64,000 nucleotides of DNA from Methanoregula sp. SKADARSKE-2 (GTDB lineage: Archaea > Halobacteriota > Methanomicrobia > Methanomicrobiales > Methanospirillaceae): contig CP121470.1 of the NCBI GenBank assembly GCA_030919125.1, forward strand, positions 62,001 through 126,000, in the 5' to 3' direction. A model generated the notes under the pieces. It had not been told where the DNA came from and did not search any database. It saw only the letters and a list, made by a program, of their open reading frames with translations. The position numbers and the translations under genes are program-made. Shown here in pieces: positions 8,870 through 18,845 of the stretch (positions are counted from its first letter, which is position 1; each line of letters starts with the position of its first letter).

Positions 8870-10147
8870 ATGCTTGACATCAGGTTCGTACGGGCAAGCC
8901 CGGATGTGGTCAGGGCGGATCTCAGGAAGCGGAACGAGGGGGAGAAGATCGCATGGGTCGACGACCTGCTCGCAAAGGATGAACGGTCCCGCAGGCTCAA
9001 AGTCGAGACCGATGAGCTCCGCCAGCGGCGCAACACCATCGCCCGGGAGATTAATGCGGCACGAAAAGCCGGGCAGGATGCTTCCTCCCTGATGGCCGAA
9101 GCTGCCTCCCTTCCCGACCGGATCAGGTGCTGCGATGCAGAGCGCGACGAGATCGCAGCAACCATCAGCGGGTACCTGATGCGCCTTCCCAATATTCTTC
9201 ACGAGAGCGTACCGGTAGGGAGAGACGACACAGAGAACGTGGAACTGAAACGGGTCGGGACCCCCCCGACTTTCGGGTTCGAACTGAAAAACCACGGGCA
9301 GCTCGCAGCGGAGAACGGGTGGGCCGATTTCGAGCGGGCGGCAAAAATCTCCGGGGCGGGATTTTACTTCCTGAAAGGAAGCCTCGTAATGCTCGACCTT
9401 GCCCTGCAGCGGTTCTCTCTTGACCTGCTGGAGCAGAAGGGGTACACACCCATCATTCCGCCGTACATGATCAACCGGACCTCCTATGAAGGGGTGACGG
9501 ATCTCGGCGATTTCGAGAAGGTCATGTACAAGATCGACGGGGACGATGCGTACCTTATAGCGACGAGCGAACACCCGATCGCCGCGATGTTCCAGGACGA
9601 GATCTTCGAAGAGAAGGATCTCCCCCTCCGGTTTGCCGGCATATCGCCCTGCTTCCGGCGCGAGATCGGGGCCCACGGGCTCGACACGAAGGGACTCTTC
9701 CGGGTCCACCAGTTTACCAAGGTCGAGCAGTTCGTGTACTGCACTCCGGAGAACTCGTGGGAGATTCACGAAGAACTGCTGGCTAATGCCGAGGAGATAT
9801 TCTGCAAGCTCGGCCTCCCGTACCGGGTCGTGAATATCTGTACGGGGGACATCGGGACTGTTGCTGCCAAGAAATACGACATCGAGGCGTGGATGCCGCG
9901 TGAAGAGGCGTACAAAGAAGTCGTCTCCTGTTCGAATTGTACCTCGTACCAGGCGGTCAGGCTCAACATCCGTCTCCGAAATAAGAGCGACTTTGAGACC
10001 AAGCGTCACCTCCACACCCTCAACTCAACCGCGATTGCGACCTCCCGGGTCATGCGGGCAATCCTTGAAAATTACCAGGATGAGGATGGCAGCGTGAGGA
10101 TCCCGGAGGTTCTCCGGCCTTACATGAGCGGCCGGGAATGTCTCTAA
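8870..10147 (+). CDS. serS: Seryl-tRNA synthetase, common type
   Basis: A 425-residue class II aminoacyl-tRNA synthetase that charges tRNA-Ser, and tRNA-Sec where present. The N-terminal antiparallel coiled-coil arm (about 28-105) is followed by the catalytic core. Class II motif 2 is visible in FRREIGAHGLDTKGLFRVHQF-type sequence, and motif 3 near the C-terminus in LNSTAIATSRVMRAILENYQ. Length is normal. I begin at the ATG of MLDIRFVRA because this is the canonical N-terminus; the frame extends 21 codons further upstream without family similarity. This is the widespread bacterial/eukaryotic type, not the rare methanogen SerRS of methanococci and methanosarcinas. It is monocistronic. Confidence 0.97.
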   Translation: MLDIRFVRASPDVVRADLRKRNEGEKIAWVDDLLAKDERSRRLKVETDELRQRRNTIAREINAARKAGQDASSLMAEAASLPDRIRCCDAERDEIAATISGYLMRLPNILHESVPVGRDDTENVELKRVGTPPTFGFELKNHGQLAAENGWADFERAAKISGAGFYFLKGSLVMLDLALQRFSLDLLEQKGYTPIIPPYMINRTSYEGVTDLGDFEKVMYKIDGDDAYLIATSEHPIAAMFQDEIFEEKDLPLRFAGISPCFRREIGAHGLDTKGLFRVHQFTKVEQFVYCTPENSWEIHEELLANAEEIFCKLGLPYRVVNICTGDIGTVAAKKYDIEAWMPREEAYKEVVSCSNCTSYQAVRLNIRLRNKSDFETKRHLHTLNSTAIATSRVMRAILENYQDEDGSVRIPEVLRPYMSGRECL

Positions 10148-10200
10148 AACTTCGGGCTCAGCAGCAGGATCCGGGCGGAAGAGAACAAATAGGTATTTCC

Positions 10201-10208
10201 TTTATAAA
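10201..10208 (+). promoter_or_regulatory. TATA box for the zinc-ribbon membrane protein gene
   Basis: TTTATAAA lies 28 bases before the ATG of the downstream gene. The spacing would start transcription only a few bases before that ATG, so the mRNA may be almost leaderless. Confidence 0.5.
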
Positions 10209-10235
10209 TGCGAACTATGAGAAGAGAGTGGTACC

Positions 10236-11984
10236 ATGGGTCATCCTGAGCTGAACAGCGACGAGTCTATCCTCCTCGATACACAGAACGTTGTCGTAAA
10301 ATCGGTCCCGTTTGAGGCGATACTTACGAGCGAGCGCCTTATTTTGCTCAACAGCCGGGATTCGCTCCTGCCACCCCGGTACATCCCGCTTGCCGCGATA
10401 AAAGGAATGGAGTCTGGCGAGAATGCTATCCGGGACCCGGTCATCACCCTCTCCGTCCTTACCGAAAGCGGGGGCCCGCGCCCGATGGTCCTTACCTTCT
10501 CCCGGTCCGGGGGAGGCGATCGGAAGCGGGAGTGCGATGAATGGATGAAGATCCTCAAGGATCGCGTCGCGGTTATCCGGCAGAAAATGGCCCCGGCGGT
10601 GGCTGCATCCTTCGATGTCGAGACGAGCAAAAAGGGGGAGCCGGTAACCCCGGCGCAGATCGGTACAACGGCCGGTCGCCCGGCAAAGAAAAAGATCGAG
10701 ATCGCCCGGCCCATCAAGAAGATTGCGGAAGTCCACGCTCCGCAAAAACCCGTAGAGACCACTACGCTTCCGCAAGGGTCGTTCTGTGGACGGTGCGGCA
10801 ACCGGGTACCCCCCAGATCCACCTTCTGCAACAAGTGCGGAACCAGGGTTGCGACACCTGCCAGTGAGAACGAGATTACGGAGCCCGCGGTTGTCCCCCA
10901 GGTCTCGGTCCCCCTCCCCCCGGTCGTTGGACCCGCTGCCGAACACCGTGAGCGGCCTATCGAGCAGGTTATTCACTCTATCGAACCCTTGATCGAAGAC
11001 TCAAAACCCCGTACCCAGCAGGCACCGCTCGTCCCCTCACGGTATACCCATTTGCCGTCAACCGCGGGAACGCCCGCGCCAAAGACCGAGACCCCCGCAC
11101 CAGCCGCTCCGCCGGCTCCGGCTGAACCCGAAGCACCCGCAGCGGATCAGACCCAGAAGAGACTCTCGATGTTCTCCAGCATCTTTACCGGACAGGGGGC
11201 CGCACCCGCTGAGCCGGCTCCGGCTGCTGCACCCCAGGTCCCCGAGATCCCGGTACCGGCAGAACCTGCCCCAATATCCTCCATTCCTCAGCCTGCAATT
11301 CCGGCCCCGGAGAGACCGACTCCCCCCCAGGTGCCTCCGGCCCGGAAGAGATCTCGGTTCCTTCCCTTTGCAATTATCATCCTTGCAATTTTCGCCATCG
11401 CCATACTTGCATTTGTCTTTGTCAGTCATCCCGGGGGAGATTTATTCAACTCGTCCCTCCAGCCAACAACCGTACCGACAACGGTTCCAACAACCGTTCC
11501 CACCCAAGTACCAACGACTGTTCCAACTCCCATTTCGACGACGACCTCACCTACCCCTGTCAGGACGCCTGCTCCCCTCGAAATCCCCAAGGACGGCGTC
11601 TGGGTATACGTCAACTATGACGGGACCTTCACCGGATCGTACGGGGTACCGGGAGGGCAGACGGAAGTCACCGATTCTGGTGAAAAGAGATACATTGTCC
11701 CGACATCGACCGGTGTTGTAGCAGCCTCGTTCACCAAGAACGACGGTTCCGCGGAGGTAATTATTGTGAAAATCTATAAAGACGGGGTTTTGATCGCAAC
11801 CGATTCGACAACGGCCCCAAAAGGCACGGCACAGATCCAGTTCGATCTCAAGTCGCTCTCAAAACCAACGCCAACGGAGGCCGCCGTCCCCCGGGCAACA
11901 GGCCCGGCCTCAGCAAGTACCATGGCCACAACTCCGGCCCCGACCGGCACGGCAGCGAACAGGACCCCCGGATCGAACATCTGA
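10236..11984 (+). CDS. Zinc-ribbon membrane protein with Pro/Ala-rich linker and Thr-Val-Pro repeats
   Basis: A 582-residue protein not assigned to a known function. Residues 1-125 look like a PH/GRAM-type beta domain (ILTSERLILLNS, then DEWMKILKDR). A zinc ribbon FCGRCG...FCNKCG sits near 182-201. A Pro/Ala/Glu-rich linker runs from about 205 to 370, then RKRSR and one membrane helix (about 375-397). Beyond it, presumably outside, are PTTVP repeats (about 408-440), a beta-rich domain (about 445-545) and a Thr/Ala/Pro tail. Such zinc-ribbon, linker, helix, Thr-rich-stalk proteins are common in Methanomicrobiales surfaces. The repeats may be glycosylated (inference). Confidence 0.7.
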   Translation: MGHPELNSDESILLDTQNVVVKSVPFEAILTSERLILLNSRDSLLPPRYIPLAAIKGMESGENAIRDPVITLSVLTESGGPRPMVLTFSRSGGGDRKRECDEWMKILKDRVAVIRQKMAPAVAASFDVETSKKGEPVTPAQIGTTAGRPAKKKIEIARPIKKIAEVHAPQKPVETTTLPQGSFCGRCGNRVPPRSTFCNKCGTRVATPASENEITEPAVVPQVSVPLPPVVGPAAEHRERPIEQVIHSIEPLIEDSKPRTQQAPLVPSRYTHLPSTAGTPAPKTETPAPAAPPAPAEPEAPAADQTQKRLSMFSSIFTGQGAAPAEPAPAAAPQVPEIPVPAEPAPISSIPQPAIPAPERPTPPQVPPARKRSRFLPFAIIILAIFAIAILAFVFVSHPGGDLFNSSLQPTTVPTTVPTTVPTQVPTTVPTPISTTTSPTPVRTPAPLEIPKDGVWVYVNYDGTFTGSYGVPGGQTEVTDSGEKRYIVPTSTGVVAASFTKNDGSAEVIIVKIYKDGVLIATDSTTAPKGTAQIQFDLKSLSKPTPTEAAVPRATGPASASTMATTPAPTGTAANRTPGSNI

Positions 11985-12764
11985 AATTTTTTTTGGGGGA
12001 TATCCACCCCTTCTCCCGACAAGGGAGAAGGATTAAAGGGTAATTTCCCTCCCGGATTCTCGGCCTTCTCTCTTCAGGAATCACCATCCGTGAAAAACCA
12101 GAAGGTCAAAGAATTTATCCGGATACGAAGGAACCGATCCTCCGGATAATTCCTTTCGCGATCGAGAGATCCATGGTTTTGCGCCGGGCGATGGCATAAG
12201 AGATCTCAAATCCCGGCATACCGGAGATCATCCGGTGATACATTTTGTTGTTCACTCCCCCGGGTCTCATCTCCTTTGCACTCGCCGAAAAATTTTATTC
12301 CCGAAAATTCGATGTGCAAGGGAACTTGCCCCGTTCAGATCGCCCCGGATTCGCTGCGGGGACTCATTCCGGGCAGGGATGATCTCGTCGCCCCCGCTGC
12401 CAAAGCCTGAGTATCTCCGGTGCGAAGAGGGTGGAGATATCCTTCCTCTCGTACGCGGTGCATTACGTCTCCACGGTTGCCTTGATCTCCGCCAGCTGCG
12501 ATCCCATAAAAACGCGTAAAAGAGTAGTGGCCACGCTATGGTATCCAAAGAGCATTGCAGTTTTTTTATGGATTTTCTCACCCGCACGGCTATTAACAGA
12601 ACCGCCACCATTCTTTTGCTGTCAGCAACGGGATTTACGGAAGATTGTATTCCGGGTCTTTGTCTCCGGTCGCTCTCCGGACACCGTCAGAAGAAAAGGA
12701 GAATTAATTTTAGTGCGGATGAGCGAGGAAGACCGGAGGGGTAATCCCAGGCGGAGTTACCGGG
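11985..12764. other. Long intergenic region, no supported gene
   Basis: About 780 bases. Frames of up to about 115 codons occur on both strands and overlap one another, with no motif or ribosome binding site that would support any. The T-run directly after the zinc-ribbon gene (AAATTTTTTTTG, 11985-11996) could end its transcript. Confidence 0.45.
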
Positions 12765-13226
12765 TCAGTTCCGGATGATATGGTGCTCGGCTGTAACGTT
12801 TCCGCATTCAGCGAACATGGCGGCGATCGGGCAGAGCCGGGTCAGGGTCTGATCGATAATCCCGTTGAGCATCGCATCGTTTGCCTCAGCCCTGATCGTA
12901 ATGGTCAGGTGGACATGATCGAAGTATGATGGCATGGTCTCTATCAGGGTCGCATGAATCCCGATCCTCAGCTCATCCGGGGCAATCCCATTATAGGAAA
13001 GGGCAAGAAGGATCTTCACGCCAACACAACCACCAAGCGAGCCGATGAGGTACTGGATGGGATTGGGCACCTTCCCTTCCCCGCCCATACCCACCGGCGC
13101 CTCAAGGGGAAACGTGATCCCATTCGAGGTCTGTGCAATAAACTGCATTCTACCCGTGCAGGAGACCGACATATCGACCGGCCGGAATTCCTGCCGCGAT
13201 CTCTCCCAGGGTATCTCGGTGCTCAT
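12765..13226 (-). CDS. OsmC/Ohr-family peroxide-defence protein
   Basis: The protein has about 153 residues. OsmC family features are the central GSLGGCVGVKILLALSYNG segment with its reactive cysteine and a second cysteine in TRLCPIAAMF near the C-terminus, ending NVTAEHHIIRN. OsmC/Ohr proteins reduce organic hydroperoxides with paired thiols. I start at the ATG of MSTEIPWERS (13226). An in-frame ATG 18 codons upstream would add a cysteine-rich, non-homologous tail. The gene stands alone, with long spacers on both sides. Confidence 0.85.
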   Translation of the reverse strand: MSTEIPWERSRQEFRPVDMSVSCTGRMQFIAQTSNGITFPLEAPVGMGGEGKVPNPIQYLIGSLGGCVGVKILLALSYNGIAPDELRIGIHATLIETMPSYFDHVHLTITIRAEANDAMLNGIIDQTLTRLCPIAAMFAECGNVTAEHHIIRN

Positions 13227-14080
13227 GGAGTAGAGATGGATCCGGCAGTAGTAATTAATCGTGCACATTCGCTTATGCACGCTTGGCCCAGTCTCTTCCG
13301 GGCTCTTCTGAATGGGCAGGCTGGAAACGCGAGTCTCTTACCCAAAGATAATCTGAGCGTTGTCGGGGATGATGAAACCCGGGACTGAGCTTTGAGAATA
13401 ATTTTTGAAATTATTCATCGGGTAAACAGGGTAAATTGTCCCACACCTTCTTCCGGCGATCTGAGATCTTCTCCGGGACCTCCCTCCAGTTAAACACCCG
13501 TTGTTGAGTCCCCTCGGGAGGCCACCTAAAATACGCCACATACGTCCTCCGATTACCGCTTTTGATCCTCCCGGAGGTGAATAAGTCGCAAAAATGAGGG
13601 AATAATCCGATACATACTGCATCGTTCATACCGGAGAAGGAGTGGTAATCATCAGCAGTGCCTGGGGGCCGGAATAGAGATGGGATCGCCTTTTGTGCAT
13701 GAACATAGTTTGGAACGATAAAATGGGCTTCCTGGGAGGGGCCTTAATCTGTTTTTTGGTTCAGCGTTCCTATCCTTTCTCTCTTCCTGCCAAAGCTCAT
13801 GCGAAGGGATATGAGCACCGAGACCAGGACAGCAATCAGTGCATTCGGGAGATGAAGATGCCCGGGGAATCTTCTGAGGGGTAGCTGTTGGCGTTGCCGG
13901 ACTTGCATCAACGCGGGTGTCTGATCCAGGAACGGTTCAGTTCCGTGTGAGAATTTTTCCGGGCTGGTTATCAGAAAAAATATTTTCACGGGTGCTATCT
14001 GATAAACTATACTGGCGAGTGCCGGGACGTGGTCTTCAGATCTCGGGATATCCAAAAAATCCCCATACAAGAGAGAGAGT
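13227..14080. other. Intergenic region with one weak candidate small gene
   Basis: About 850 bases. The only frame with any protein-like character is on the minus strand at 13411-13629 (72 codons). It contains a run of basic and aromatic residues such as RRTYVAYFRW and KISDRRKKVWDNL. It has no clear ribosome binding site and no family I recognise, so I do not call it as a gene. It may be a relic of a mobile element. Confidence 0.3.
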
Positions 14081-14154
14081 GCTGCTATGGGGATTCGAAC
14101 CCCAGTCGCGGGCGTGAAAGGCCCGCATGATTGGCCGGACTACACTATAGCAGC
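14081..14154 (-). tRNA. tRNA-Glu (anticodon TTC)
   Basis: Read on the minus strand, the 74-nt sequence begins GCTGCTA and ends TAGCAGC, forming a full 7-bp acceptor stem. The anticodon arm is GCGGGCCTTTCACGCCCGC with anticodon TTC, and the T arm is CTGGGGTTCGAATCCCCA. No intron and no encoded CCA are present. Confidence 0.95.
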
Positions 14155-14829
14155 GCGTTGCTCTATCTAGTTTTACTCCACGTCATAAATAGATTATGGA
14201 ACAGGAAGTCCGGCCACGTGAGGATGCCGGCGACGATGGATGAGAGAATTATTCCGGCCGGGGCAGTGCACGCGAAGAGTTTAAAATGAACCGCCCCGAT
14301 CTTCTTCATACAAATTACCAGCTCAAGCAATTTTCCTCCGCTAAAATTATCGGTCACCCGATTTTTTTTTTGGAATCCGAGATTCAGCAAATTTTGCTCG
14401 GCAAAAAAGGGTGAACTGCCAACCACCCGGTGCAGGATTTCCAACAACAGGGGGATGGGTCACCCCCCCATCTCCATAAAACTGCGGGCCGGAGGGGAAC
14501 CCTCCACCCGGCTTTTCACCAAGGAGAAGAGATAGTGGATGGCAGTACCGCCATGGCGTTTCTACCATGTCGGGGGCAGCAGGTACGCTGCAAGGAGGAG
14601 GAGGAGGAGGGTGACGAGCGGGATGAGGAATCACAATGAGGAACACACCGACCCTCTCCCGTGCTCATCTCCTGGAGATCGCCTATCCCAAGGATCCCGA
14701 GCACAAGCGACCAGAAGATAAACAGGACTTACGCCCTTGGTTTGGACCGAAAGATCTAAGAGTTAGTAGCGCCCATCCATGGGTTAGACAAACCCGGGAT
14801 GGAGATCGAACGAGAGTGAATCCTCCGAA
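14155..14829. other. Intergenic region upstream of an IS relic, no supported gene
   Basis: About 675 bases beside tRNA-Glu. It includes a run of GGA repeats (AAGGAGGAGGAGGAGGAGGG near 14591) that gives spurious Glu-rich frames, and no recognisable coding sequence. It may include the left flank of the IS701-like relic. Confidence 0.4.
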
Positions 14830-15803
14830 ATGCACGAGCGGCAATTTTGTAAACTTTCTGATATCGACGTATCAGGTTTGCTCGTGTACAGAGGCATCCC
14901 GGTGTTTTCCCGCTGAACCAGTATCAATAGCTCACGCTTCCGTCAAGCGTTTGTTAGAGAGGCAGCCAGCCTCACCACACGGGGGCGCTGTATGAGGAAG
15001 CGCAACGGTTGCTCCGGGCTAACGAAGGAGTATTGGTAATCGATGATAGTACCCTCGACAAACCGTATTCCCATCAGATTGAACTGGTGACCCGGCACTG
15101 GAGTGGGAAGCATCATCGGGTAGTTCAGGGAATCAACCTAATCTCAACCATTTGGACTGATGGTTCTGCGATAGTTTCGGTAGATTTCCGGATCTATTGT
15201 CCAGACAAAGACGGGAAAAACAAAAATGATCATTTCCGGGATATGCTACGAGCAGCCAAAGAAAGAAAGTTTCAGCCGGGATGTGTCATCTTTGATTCGT
15301 GGTATTCGTGTATCGCCAACCTGAAATTGATCCGCACGCTGAAGTGGCATTGGTGTACCCGTCTCAAATCCAACCGGTTGGTTGATCCTGATAATACGTA
15401 CAACCGTTCAGTTTCTGAGATTGAGATTCCTCCCGAAGGAAGAGTTGTTCATCTGAGACAATACGGTTTCATCAAGCTATTTAGGATCGTTCACTCTGAT
15501 AAGGAACCCGAACATTGGGCTACCGATATTCTCGATGCATCGGAAACCGACAGAAAAACGTTCAAGGAACTTGGATGGAATATCGAAGAGGATCACCGTG
15601 GCATCAAGCAAGGTTGTGGCATCGAGAGATGCCAGGGTCCCAAAAGAGGTTGTTCAACGAGGACATATTCTGCTCTCGTTGCTGGCATTTCTTCGCCTCG
15701 AAACCCATCGATTGAATACAGGTCCCAGCTGGTACGAGTCGAAACGCTCGATTCATCGATCCGCTTCTTCTCTCTTTATCGCTTCCACGGCGTTCTAATC
15801 TGA
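14830..15803 (+). pseudogene. IS701-like DDE transposase, frameshifted
   Basis: The sequence encodes most of an IS701/DDE-type transposase in shifting frames. It starts with MHERQFCKLSDIDVS at 14830, changes frame to give CSCTEASRCFPAEPVSIAH, then shifts again in the G-run near 14981 to give ALYEEAQRLLRANEG. The core follows, with VIDDSTLDKPYS (first Asp) and FDSWYSC (second Asp). The expected glutamate region reads WNIEEDHRGIKQ. A further shift near 15640 separates the C-terminal HILLSLLAFLRLETHRL. At least three frame disruptions make it non-functional. A broken IS5-type element begins 13 bases downstream. Confidence 0.75.
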
Positions 15804-15815
15804 TTATTTTTGTAG

Positions 15816-16847
15816 TGCTGTGATGAAGATTTCTTGCTCGAATCTGCCTTCAAACGCGTAAGTCCTATAAAAAATAATGGCAAAGAACAAGCGCTGGGGT
15901 AAACCGTATGAGGACAACCGGGAATGGCCAAAATATAACGAACATTTAGTCCAGCGAGGTGAATTTTACCTTTCATTGGAATTTATAGCCGTGTGGGATA
16001 CCGAATTATCCCGAATGAATGCTCACAAAAGAGGAAGACACTATCTCTATCCCGCCCCGTTTATTCAATGGGTTGCAGCAATTCATGTTCTCTTCTCTAT
16101 GCCGTACCGTTAGATGGAGGGATTTCTTCGAAAATTATCCCCATTCGTTCAGCAGGATCTTGCTGCCGATTACACGACTTTATTCCGTCGAATCCGTTTG
16201 TTCGAATTGCCGGTGTCCGACACGATCGGACAAACCGGTAAGGATGTTGTTGTCGCGATAGATAGCACGGGGATTAAAGTTACTAACCGGGGTGAGTGGA
16301 TGCGAGAAAAGTGGAGAGTTCATCGTGGTTGGATCAAGGTTGGATCAAGGTTCATGTTGCCATTGATCGGAAATCCCGTAATATCCTGGAGATGGAAGTT
16401 ACTAACGAGACCATTCCGGACGAGAAGTGTTGTATTCCTCTTATCGATTCTGCACAAAACTCTCTCCAGTCTGGTACTGTCCGGAAGGTACTCGGAGACG
16501 GAGCGTACGATCATATTTCGATTTTTAACGACCTTGAAAAGCGGCACATTTCTTCGGCGATCAAGATTCGATCGAATGCTTCGAGAAGATCGAAGGGTTC
16601 CTCCTATCGGGCTCAATGTGCCCGGGAGTTCCTTGATGCGGGATACGAGGAATGAGCTCAAAGACACAGCTATGGTTCGAGATGGGCGGTCGAAGGCGTT
16701 TTCTCTTCAATGAAACGGATTTTTTGGGAATCGGTCAAAGCTACCAGCATCAATGGAATGTTTCATGATTTACAATATCCTCATCAACTGTTAATACGCC
16801 CAGATTTCTAAACCGGGGGATTTAGTACGGATTTGTGCAACACAGCA
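15816..16847 (+). mobile_element. IS5-type insertion sequence, copy 1 (degenerate)
   Basis: The ends are set by comparison with copy 2 at 49361-50424. The right end reads TGCAACACAGCA and the left end retains TGCTGTG. Internal sequence from about 15870 is almost identical to copy 2. The left 50 bases differ from copy 2, so the left end may have been replaced or recombined. No clear target duplication is visible. Confidence 0.7.
15877..16793 (+). pseudogene. IS5-type transposase of copy 1, broken
   Basis: The N-terminus (MAKNKRWGKPYEDNREW) and DDE residues (AIDSTGIKV; VLGDGAYD; WAVEGVFSSMKR) mark an IS5-family transposase. Defects relative to copy 2 are a TAG replacing CAG at 16111-16113 (after FSMPYR), a TGA replacing TGG near 16653, and loss of about 20 bases near the C-terminus (after FHD). 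Like copy 2, it carries a tandem 11-bp duplication around 16328-16352 that shifts the frame between VHRGWIKV and HVAIDRKSRN. It cannot make a full transposase. Confidence 0.85.
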
Positions 16848-16903
16848 GGTACTACAATTGTATTTATCTCCGCCCCGGGAAGGTGATCCGGGCTAAGAAA
16901 AAA

Positions 16904-17182
16904 TTATCTCTTGTTGGCAAGGATGATCTCGATACTCGAGACATTGGTCTTGCCGGTATCGGTGTCGATAATTTCCGTTGAAGTCAGGATATCCTGCTTG
17001 GTGACGCCTTCGAGGAATCTGTTGAGGGAGATCTCAGCGGTATCAACAGCCCTCGATATTGCCTTGCCCCGTGCCTTGATTGCAACCGTCTCTGCACCGT
17101 TGTTGAACTGGGTCACGACCGCAAGAACATAGTTCATTACCGGCTTGTTCCCCATGAAGACTGTATTCTCTCTCAATTGCAT
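16904..17182 (-). CDS. albA: Alba chromatin protein
   Basis: A 92-residue Alba-family DNA/RNA-binding protein. Recognisable segments are [19 protein letters not shown] near the N-terminus, with the conserved lysine of the DNA-binding loop, followed by [19 protein letters not shown] and NRFL. Alba dimers coat chromosomal DNA and bind RNA in many archaea. It lies 11 bases downstream of asd, so it is probably cotranscribed with the lysine genes. Confidence 0.95.
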   Translation of the reverse strand: MQLRENTVFMGNKPVMNYVLAVVTQFNNGAETVAIKARGKAISRAVDTAEISLNRFLEGVTKQDILTSTEIIDTDTGKTNVSSIEIILANKR

Positions 17183-17193
17183 AGGTCACCTCA

Positions 17194-18213
17194 CTACAGG
17201 TACTTCTTCTTCATGATAAGCTCAGCATTCAGTACGCTCGCACCCGCAGCCCCCCGGATGGTGTTGTGCCCCATAGCCACGAATCGTACCCCTTCCCGGA
17301 GGCGGCCAACCGAGACGGTCATACCGTCACCACGCATCCTGTCGAGCCGGGGCTGGGGTCGGTCCGGTTCATCCGCAAAGAAGTGGACCGACTCCTTTGG
17401 CTGGGTCGGCAACCCTTTGATGGGGGGTTTATAATCGCAAAAAGCCCTGGAGAGTTTTTCTACGGGCTCCTTGATGTCGATCCAGACAGCCATCGTATGG
17501 CCATCGATAACCGGAACCCGGTGACAGCTCGCGCTGACCTTAAAGGGGGCATTCTTCACGCTCTTTCCTTTCAGCGTTCCCATGATCTTTAAGGTCTCGG
17601 ACTCCATCTTCTCTTCTTCCTTGCCGATGTAAGGGATGACATTATCGTAAATGGCCATTGCTGCGACGCCGGCAAACCCTGCCCCGGATATTGCCTGCAT
17701 CGTTGCCACCCGGACGTCGGTAAATTTGAATATCCGGAGCGGTGCAAGGGCAGTTACCATCATGATCGTCGAGCAGTTCGGGTTCGTTACGATGAAGCCG
17801 TCCCGCCCTGCATCCCGTTGTACCTCGATAAGCCCGAGGTGATCAGGATTTACTTCCGGGACAACGAGCGGGACGGTCGGCTCCATCCGGTGCGAGCTCG
17901 CATTGCTGCAGACGGCAATACCCGCATCCGCAAACTCCCGTTCGGTCTCAGTTGCGATCTCTGCCGGCAGAGCCGAGAAGACAAGGTCGACATCTTTCAT
18001 CGCCTTGGGTGATGTCGGCACTATCTTGATCTCTCCAATCTTTTCGGGAAAAAGTGTTTCCAGACGCCAGTTCACTACTTTGCTGTAGGGTTTCCCCGCA
18101 CTGCGTTCGGAGGCGGCAAGCGTCGAAAGATTGAACCAGGGATGATCCGCAAGGAGTTCAACAAATTGCTGACCCACCGCGCCCGTAGCTCCGAGCACTC
18201 CAACATTGATCAT
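17194..18213 (-). CDS. asd: Aspartate-semialdehyde dehydrogenase
   Basis: A protein of 339 residues that reduces aspartyl-4-phosphate to aspartate-4-semialdehyde with NADPH, the branch point to lysine, threonine and methionine. The NADP loop GATGAVGQQ is at residues 8-16. The catalytic cysteine is C147 in TNPNCSTIMM. CHRVPVIDGH carries substrate-binding residues. I start at the ATG of MINVGVLGATG because the fold begins directly there; an ATG 13 codons upstream is also in frame. It lies downstream of dapA and dapB on the same strand. Confidence 0.95.
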   Translation of the reverse strand: MINVGVLGATGAVGQQFVELLADHPWFNLSTLAASERSAGKPYSKVVNWRLETLFPEKIGEIKIVPTSPKAMKDVDLVFSALPAEIATETEREFADAGIAVCSNASSHRMEPTVPLVVPEVNPDHLGLIEVQRDAGRDGFIVTNPNCSTIMMVTALAPLRIFKFTDVRVATMQAISGAGFAGVAAMAIYDNVIPYIGKEEEKMESETLKIMGTLKGKSVKNAPFKVSASCHRVPVIDGHTMAVWIDIKEPVEKLSRAFCDYKPPIKGLPTQPKESVHFFADEPDRPQPRLDRMRGDGMTVSVGRLREGVRFVAMGHNTIRGAAGASVLNAELIMKKKYL

Positions 18214-18478
18214 AGGTGTAAGGTCCTGTTCATTAGTCTCCCCGACAATCAATGTGGCGGGTTGTAAAATCCCATTTCACCTGCGATAATAAAAACATTG
18301 TTTTTTAAAATTTTATGAGATAAATAAATAAAAACGGAGACGTTGAAAATCCGGGGACAACCCGGCCCATCTCTCCCCCGGTCCGATATGGAGCAACGGC
18401 ACGGCTTCCCTGTATGCTCCTCTTAAAAATGCCTTAATTCCGAAAAGCCCGAGAGAAAAAAGAATGTTCCCGAAAAAC

Positions 18479-18661
18479 TCATTCCATTCTGATCGCTTCA
18501 GCGGGGCAGGCATCGACACAGGTCTGGCAATCGACGCACATATCCTTGTCGACTTTTGCCTTGTCATTTTCCATGGCGATTGCCGAAGCCGGGCATTCAC
18601 TCACGCAGGTCTCACATCCGGTACACTTAGTGTTGTCAACGACTGCTACCAACTCGTTCAC
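18479..18661 (-). CDS. Small 2[4Fe-4S] ferredoxin
   Basis: A 60-residue ferredoxin with two classic clusters, CTGCETCVSECP and CVDCQTCVDACP, and the usual acidic spacers. It is a soluble one-electron carrier. It sits between dapB and asd on the same strand, separated by about 185 and 265 bases, so it probably has its own promoter; TATATGTTG-like sequence lies just upstream near 18669. Its redox partner is not evident. Confidence 0.93.
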   Translation of the reverse strand: MNELVAVVDNTKCTGCETCVSECPASAIAMENDKAKVDKDMCVDCQTCVDACPAEAIRME

Positions 18662-18845
18662 TCCACGTTATATGTTGGGGAAAGGAGAAAAAAAGGGTTT
18701 CGATAGAGGATGAAAAAGAACGAGGAATTGAAGCCATTCAATGCTTCACCCAAGGTTGTAGTGGAATAATGACAAAATCCCGGTCATTTCTCCCTGAAAT
18801 GGGATCGATTTGATCCGGGAAAATTCAGGGAAAAAAATTCTGGGG

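Noticed and set aside
8477..10015. A 512-codon open frame antisense to serS
   Set aside because: It mirrors the serS codons, has no recognisable domain, and the sense strand encodes a complete seryl-tRNA synthetase. GC-rich third positions create such frames.
13411..13629. A 72-codon minus-strand frame between OsmC and tRNA-Glu
   Set aside because: It has some protein-like character but no ribosome binding site and no family I recognise. Recorded only as a weak candidate within the spacer.
14591..14611. GGA-repeat tract as a possible CRISPR or minisatellite
   Set aside because: It is a single short purine-rich tract without repeat-spacer structure. No CRISPR array was seen anywhere in the window.
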